Source: JASHPR01 sp963815375
GTDB taxonomy: Bacteria > Actinomycetota > Actinomycetes > Streptosporangiales > Streptosporangiaceae
NCBI GenBank assembly: GCA_963815375.1
Contig: CAWFGX010000003.1
Location: 186,001-250,000, forward strand
Length of the DNA stretch: 64,000 nt
Reading direction: 5' to 3'
A program made the translations under genes and the position numbers. Below, piece after piece: positions 60,255 through 64,000 of this stretch (positions are counted from its first letter, which is position 1; each line of letters opens with the position of its first letter). Under the pieces are notes generated by a model, which did no database searches, had not been told where the DNA came from, and saw nothing but the letters and a program-made list of their open reading frames with translations.

Positions 60255-61142
60255 TCAGGCTGCCTTTTGCATGGCCTCCTTGGTGGTTGCGGCCTCGAAT
60301 TCGGCGGGGCTGAGGTATCCCAGGCTGCTGTGCAGCCGGGTGCCGTTGTACCAGCCGATGTACTCGACGACGGCGCGGCGGGCGCCGGCGCGGGTGGGCC
60401 AGGCTTGCAGGTCGATGAGTTCGCCCTTGATGGAGCCGAAGAAGCTTTCCGCCAGGGCGTTGTCCCAGCACTGGCCGGTGCGGCCGTGCGACAGGGTTAC
60501 CTGACATTCGGCGGCGAGGGCGGCGAAGTCGCCCGAGGTGTACTGGCAGCCGCGGTCGGAGTGGAAGATCACTCCGGGTGCGGGTTCGCGGGCAGCGATG
60601 GCATTGGCCAGCGCGTCGCAGATGAGCTCGGTGCGCAGGTGCTCGGCCATCGCGTAGCCGACGACGCGGCGCGAGGCAATGTCGATGACGGTGGCCAGGT
60701 ACAGCCACCCTTCCCAGGTGCCGATGTACGTGATGTCACCGCACCAGCGGCTGTCGACGTTCGCGGCATCGGCGGTGAAGTCGCGGCGGATCTTGTCTGC
60801 CCGCGCGGCCGCGGCCGGGTCGGCGATGGTCGTCTTCTTCCACCGTTTCGCGGCCCGGCCCCGCAAGCCACTGGCCCGCATGATCCGGGCGACCCGCTTG
60901 CGGCCGTGCCGGTGCCCGCGACGGACCAGTTGCGCATGCACCCGCGGGGCGCTGTAGCGGCCCTTGGACTCCTCGTGAACAGTCTTGATCTGCCCGGCCA
61001 GTTCGGCGTCCTGCTGCTCGCGCCGGCCCGGCCCTGCCAGATGCTGGTAGAAGGCGGCACGGGAGACCTTCAGCAGCTCGCACGCCCGCTTGACGTTGCG
61101 CCTGCACGCCTTCTCCGCCTCGACGAACGGGTAAATGTTCAC
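60255..61142 (-). CDS. IS3-family transposase OrfB (DDE integrase core)
   Basis: A 295-residue protein. The HTH_21-type lead (ACELLKVSRAAFYQHLAGPG) precedes the rve domain with its three acidic residues: Asp in WCGDITYI, Asp in IFHSDRGCQY and Glu in NALAESFFGSIKGEL. WYNGTRLHSSLGYLSPAEFE is the usual C-terminal block. The start GTG at 61142 overlaps the orfA stop by 4 nt (GTGA); production as an OrfAB fusion by frameshifting is typical of the family. The frame is intact, so the element may be active. Confidence 0.93.
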   Translation of the reverse strand: MNIYPFVEAEKACRRNVKRACELLKVSRAAFYQHLAGPGRREQQDAELAGQIKTVHEESKGRYSAPRVHAQLVRRGHRHGRKRVARIMRASGLRGRAAKRWKKTTIADPAAAARADKIRRDFTADAANVDSRWCGDITYIGTWEGWLYLATVIDIASRRVVGYAMAEHLRTELICDALANAIAAREPAPGVIFHSDRGCQYTSGDFAALAAECQVTLSHGRTGQCWDNALAESFFGSIKGELIDLQAWPTRAGARRAVVEYIGWYNGTRLHSSLGYLSPAEFEAATTKEAMQKAA

Positions 61143-61453
61143 CGGGTCTCCTTGGCGAAGAAAGCCGTCGCCCGCTTGAGAATCTCCACGTCCTCACGGA
61201 GCCTGCGGTTCTCCCTGCGCAGCTCGGCGAGTTCCTTGCGCTCCTCCGTCGTCAGGCCACCGTCGCTGAACGTCCCGGCATCCCGCCCGGCCTGCTTCAC
61301 CCATTCGCGGACCGCGGTCTCGGTCAGGTCGAAGTCCCTGGCCACCTGGCCCACCGACCTGTCGCCGCGCTGGCACAGCTCAACGATCTCGGCCTTGAAC
61401 TCCGGGGTAAACGAGCGGCGCTGCCGGGGCTTCTTGCTACCCATGCTTTCCAT
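61139..61453 (-). CDS. IS3-family transposase OrfA (HTH_Tnp_1)
   Basis: A protein of about 101-104 residues with the helix-turn-helix RRSFTPEFKAEIVELCQRGD, RSVGQVARDFDLTETAVREW and a C-terminal leucine-zipper-like coiled coil (ERKELAELRRENRRLREDVE, ILKRATAFFAKE). It binds the terminal repeats and pairs with OrfB. ATG at 61453 or 61444 is the likely start. The stop overlaps orfB. Confidence 0.92.
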   Translation of the reverse strand: MESMGSKKPRQRRSFTPEFKAEIVELCQRGDRSVGQVARDFDLTETAVREWVKQAGRDAGTFSDGGLTTEERKELAELRRENRRLREDVEILKRATAFFAKETR

Positions 61454-61534
61454 AGTCGGACATCCTCCCGGGGACAACCCCTGATGATGGATGTCCGTCA
61501 AAGCGGGTCAGGCTCAGGCTGCACTATGGCTCGG

Positions 61535-61639
61535 TCAGGTGCCGGACGCCATGTAGGCCGCCAGGATGTAGCCGGGGTGGCGGGCGAGCTTCTTGCGGGC
61601 CTGGTCGTATCGCATCGTGGTGCGCGGGCCGGCATCGAG
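61535..61639 (-). pseudogene. Tyrosine-recombinase C-terminal remnant 2
   Basis: The frame reads LDAGPRTTMRYDQARKKLAR, HPGYILAAYMASGT and stop. It matches the end of remnant 1, but the 15 or so residues between LDAG and PRTTMRYD (including the catalytic ARHAD His) are deleted and TGA closes the frame upstream. It lies 18 bp from the right end of the IS. Two copies of one integrase tail 4.1 kb apart bracket the accessory genes. Confidence 0.65.
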
Positions 61640-61677
61640 TCACGCTGACCGCGGCATGAGCGGGCGCTACGAAGGGG

Positions 61678-62325
61678 TTAGCGCTGGCCTGTTGGCGACT
61701 GACACTGCCTGGTAGGCCACTCGGGCCTAAGGACTCCGTACATGGCGCCGTCGCTGCGGGTCCCATCGCTGATTACCCCGTACCCGCGCATGACCCCCTC
61801 AAGCTGGAATCCCAGGCGCTCCAGCACTGCACGCATCGCGGTGTTGCCAACATCTGTGCCTGCCTGTACTCGGGCAGCCTTGGCCGTGTCGAACAGCCAC
61901 GTTGTCAGCAAGTCAACGGCCTCGGCACCGTACCCGCTGCCACGGTCTCGCGGCTGGTACAAGATCACGCCGACTTCATAGACGCCGGCTGGGAGTGTTT
62001 GCGCCGGGCGGGTTCGGGCTTGGATGGTGCCGATAAGCCGCCCATCGCGGTCAATCGCCAGATCGAGGCAGCCTCGCCACAGTCGACCTGAACGATGCAT
62101 CCGTCGGCGGAACTGCTCCGAGAACTGGGGGCGGCGATCTTCTGGCCGACGACGCGGGTGGGCAGCTTCATCCTGTTGCGCCAGCCCCTGCCAAGCGCTA
62201 TCAACCTCGTCAGCCCTGAACGGGCGGAGCCGGATCAGTTGTCCCGCAAGATCCACCAAAGATCGGCCAGGGGCCGCAGCGACGTTACCCGATCTGCCGT
62301 TAGCGTCCCGCGTTCTGGAGGACAT
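61678..62325 (-). CDS. GNAT-family N-acetyltransferase (RimJ-like)
   Basis: A 215-residue acetyltransferase. The pattern LIRLRPFRADEVDSAWQGLA (strand 1), LDLAIDRDGRLIGTIQARTR, YEVGVILYQPRDRGSGYGAE (acetyl-CoA loop, R-x-x-G-x-G), AVDLLTTWLFDTAKAARVQA and NTAMRAVLERLGFQLEGVMR is typical of the RimJ/RimL group. The substrate is unknown. ATG at 62325 is preferred. The gene lies between the integrase remnant and the tRNA. Confidence 0.9.
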   Translation of the reverse strand: MSSRTRDANGRSGNVAAAPGRSLVDLAGQLIRLRPFRADEVDSAWQGLAQQDEAAHPRRRPEDRRPQFSEQFRRRMHRSGRLWRGCLDLAIDRDGRLIGTIQARTRPAQTLPAGVYEVGVILYQPRDRGSGYGAEAVDLLTTWLFDTAKAARVQAGTDVGNTAMRAVLERLGFQLEGVMRGYGVISDGTRSDGAMYGVLRPEWPTRQCQSPTGQR

Positions 62326-62677
62326 AACCACTTCCTCGGCTAGCCGCTGGGTCATTGATGTGTGTTGCCGTACCGCCAATATCCTCCGGCTCGGCCACTG
62401 GGTAAAGCACTCCTGGTGCCTGACTCAGCTCACGATCACGACTCCAGATACGCGGGTTCGCTGTGCAGCATGACCATGTGCCTGGGCCAACGCACTACTT
62501 TCATGCATGAGCGCGTGCGTCCGCAAACTGTCGCCCAGGAACCGGAACCAAGGTGTCAAGCATCTACCGGGATCCCACAGATCAGTGCCGCGCAGATTCA
62601 CAGTCAAGCTACGGTCAGACGACCTCGAAGGGGGTGACGATGATCTGGAATCACGTGGCCTGCCTGCGGATTCCGAG

Positions 62678-62750
62678 TGGAGCTGAGGGGATTCGAACCC
62701 CTGACCCCCTCCATGCCATGGAGGTGCGCTACCAGCTGCGCTACAGCCCC
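62678..62750 (-). tRNA. tRNA-Ala (anticodon GGC)
   Basis: A 73-nt cloverleaf on the minus strand. The acceptor stem GGGGCTG pairs with CAGCTCC (one G-U), the D arm is GCGC-AGCTGGTA-GCGC, the anticodon arm is CCTCC-ATGGCAT-GGAGG with anticodon GGC, and the T arm is AGGGG-TTCGAAT-CCCCT. The discriminator is A, and CCA is not encoded. Its 3' end faces the accessory region at lower coordinates, the usual orientation for integration into a tRNA gene. Confidence 0.95.
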
Positions 62751-62791
62751 TTTTCGCCGAATCCACTTTGTCGTGGCCCGGCATCAGCGAG

Positions 62792-63796
62792 TCAGTGTAC
62801 ATGAGAACCGGGGCCGGCCGGACCGGTGCCGCTGCCTCCCGTTCCGCCTCGCAGCTGGCCAGCGGCCGGCCGAACCTCAGCGCGTCCTTCGCTGTGTACC
62901 GAGAGGATGTCGCGGATCGCCCGGTTGCAGGGCGTTGACACGCTCAGCCGCGCTCCGCGCTCGACCACATCGCCGCTGAGCCAGTCAACTTCGAGGCGGT
63001 TGCCTCGTTCGAGGTCGTGTTGCATTGACGACGTCATAGTGGCGGGCAACTGGTTGGTGAAGGCAAGTCGCTCATCGGCGTAACCGGCAGGCAGCTGGAC
63101 CCTTTGGGCGCGGCCGACCTGCACGACCTCTTGCATGACGTCGTGCAGGAACGCCCGCGAGCGCGGATGGTCGCGGATTGGGCCGATCGGCGTGCGCGCC
63201 AGGCTTGTCGTCCCGGCGACCCCGACCAGGAAGACAAACTTCTCCCAGATTGTCTGCTCGATCCGCTCGCTGATCTCGGCATCGATGCCGCTGTCGGCGC
63301 AGGCATCGCGGAACTGCCGGACTCGGGGTGACAGCGATCCGTCGTACTCGCCGAACACCAGCTTCTGCAGAGTGCCGGAATGACGGATGAGCCCTGGCTC
63401 GGCGATGGTCGCGGCGATGTAGCAGACGCCGCCGATGATGTGCCCGGCACCCAGAGCCTGGCGCAGGATGTCGTCTTTCACGACGCCGTTCTGGAACGAC
63501 ACCACGCCCGTCGAAGGCCCAAGCAGCGGCTTGATGGCTTCGGCCGCTTCCACGGTGTCCCACAGCTTGACGGTGAACAGCACCATATCAACGGGGCCGA
63601 TGCCGGCCGGCTGATCGGTGACTTTGATGTCTGGGAGGTGCACGTTGCCGAGCGCACTCTCCACGCGGAGCCCGTGGGCGCGCAGAGCCTCCAGTTGCTG
63701 CCCCCGGGCCACGAACGCCACATCGTGACCGGCCTGAGCCAGCCGGGCACCGAAGTAGCCGCCCACGGCGCCTGTGGCCATCACAGCGATCCGCAT
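62792..63796 (-). CDS. Ketopantoate reductase-like (ApbA/PanE) protein
   Basis: A 334-residue NADPH-dependent reductase. The Rossmann motif GAVGGYFGARLAQAG (GxGxxG-type) is near residue 9, followed by VDMVLFTVKLWDT and VVSFQNGVVKDDIL. The C-terminal domain has ERIEQTIWEKFVFLVGVAGT (catalytic Lys) and SSMQHDLERGNRLEVDWLSG. Whether the substrate is 2-dehydropantoate is uncertain, since many paralogues exist. A Gly-rich tail (RGGTGGSGTGPAGPGS) is not typical. Confidence 0.9.
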   Translation of the reverse strand: MRIAVMATGAVGGYFGARLAQAGHDVAFVARGQQLEALRAHGLRVESALGNVHLPDIKVTDQPAGIGPVDMVLFTVKLWDTVEAAEAIKPLLGPSTGVVSFQNGVVKDDILRQALGAGHIIGGVCYIAATIAEPGLIRHSGTLQKLVFGEYDGSLSPRVRQFRDACADSGIDAEISERIEQTIWEKFVFLVGVAGTTSLARTPIGPIRDHPRSRAFLHDVMQEVVQVGRAQRVQLPAGYADERLAFTNQLPATMTSSMQHDLERGNRLEVDWLSGDVVERGARLSVSTPCNRAIRDILSVHSEGRAEVRPAAGQLRGGTGGSGTGPAGPGSHVH

Positions 63797-63944
63797 GAAG
63801 CCCCTTCCGTGGTAACTGCTGTGCTCCCGGCCGCCAGCCTTTCAGAACTTTGAGCTGAGACTTCAGCCGCCTTCGGTCTGATCGGTCTGCTAGCCGCTGA
63901 CCATTTGCATATGGTTCGGCCCGGGTTACAGGTAATGTCATATT

Positions 63945-64000
63945 GTGCGGGCAATGCCGCTTGTTATCCTCGCTGCGGTTGCCGTAGCGGTGGCAGGATG
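63945..64000 (+). CDS. Partial gene at the window edge, putative signal peptide
   Basis: A GTG at 63945 opens MRAMPLVILAAVAVAVAG and runs off the window. The short hydrophobic stretch would suit a secreted, lipoprotein or membrane protein. No ribosome-binding site is evident; TAATGT lies eight bases upstream. Only 18 codons are visible, so the call is tentative. Confidence 0.35.
   Translation, partial: MRAMPLVILAAVAVAVAG

Larger units (their letters stand above)
60214..61516 (-). mobile_element. IS3-family insertion sequence, complete
   Basis: A 1303-bp element. The ends TGAGGTTGCCCCCGCTTTGA (60214 onward) and, on the minus strand from 61516, TGAGCCTGACCCGCTTTGAC form imperfect terminal inverted repeats sharing CCCGCTTTGACGGACA. 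It contains two overlapping transposase frames (orfA and orfB) on the minus strand. No target-site duplication is obvious in the flanks (CGGCCTC before and GGCTGCA after). A solo end lies at 59479-59543. Confidence 0.85.

Overview
The window is GC-rich (roughly 70 percent by eye) with dense genes, many GTG starts and frequent 4-nt ATGA/GTGA overlaps. Together with an ergothioneine (egt) cluster, an F420-type LLM oxidoreductase, a YbaB-WXG100 toxin-type locus, a DUF1707 protein and a MurA with Asp at the fosfomycin-Cys position, this points to a mycelial-type actinomycete. I cannot place it to genus from the sequence alone.

Layout. 0-10 kb: a VC0807-like membrane protein and a cytochrome P450; truncated TetR and SDR-type remnants either side of a preserved operator; a glycosyltransferase-desaturase pair; a methyltransferase; a remnant of a carboxymuconolactone-decarboxylase-like gene; and egtA-egtB-egtD without egtC or egtE. 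10-22 kb: a secreted protein of unknown function, then two tandem 4.3-kb paralogous genes for secreted GH92-type alpha-mannosidases. Each carries duplicated C-terminal modules and is preceded by palindromes of the type TGACANCGNTGTCA, so the two probably share one GalR/LacI-type repressor. 22-37 kb: a broken nucleotidyltransferase gene, a MacB-type permease, a HIT protein, PadR-DUF1707, an orphan livF coupled to an atypical rpiB, an opposite-strand livG tail, a methyltransferase, patatin-tex, codA, an NCS1 nucleobase permease and a MurA. Two clusters of a 42-45-bp tandem repeat sit just 3' of rpiB and codA, each in the orientation of the gene it follows.

37-44 kb: the most striking locus. A YbaB/EbfC-like gene is translationally coupled to a 1970-residue protein with a WXG100-like N-terminus, a long Ala/Pro linker, a Cys-less calpain-like copy, a calpain-like copy with Cys and His, and a C-terminal domain resembling protein-glutaminase in which the Cys and His of the triad are replaced. 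44-53 kb: secreted protein/HTH regulator; LLM oxidoreductase and YczE-like membrane protein opposite a MarR regulator with a duplicated operator; SDR-ABC ATPase-ABC permease opposite a TetR regulator.

53-63 kb is accessory DNA: small DUF genes, an HTH gene behind an 11-bp-arm palindrome, a HigBA-type toxin-antitoxin pair with a partial duplicate of the antitoxin tail, two remnants of one tyrosine-recombinase 3' end, an intact IS3-family element and a solo copy of its end, a NUDIX gene and a GNAT gene, bounded by a tRNA-Ala(GGC). The integrase debris and tRNA suggest an old tRNA-associated island. The window closes with a panE-like gene and the first codons of another gene.
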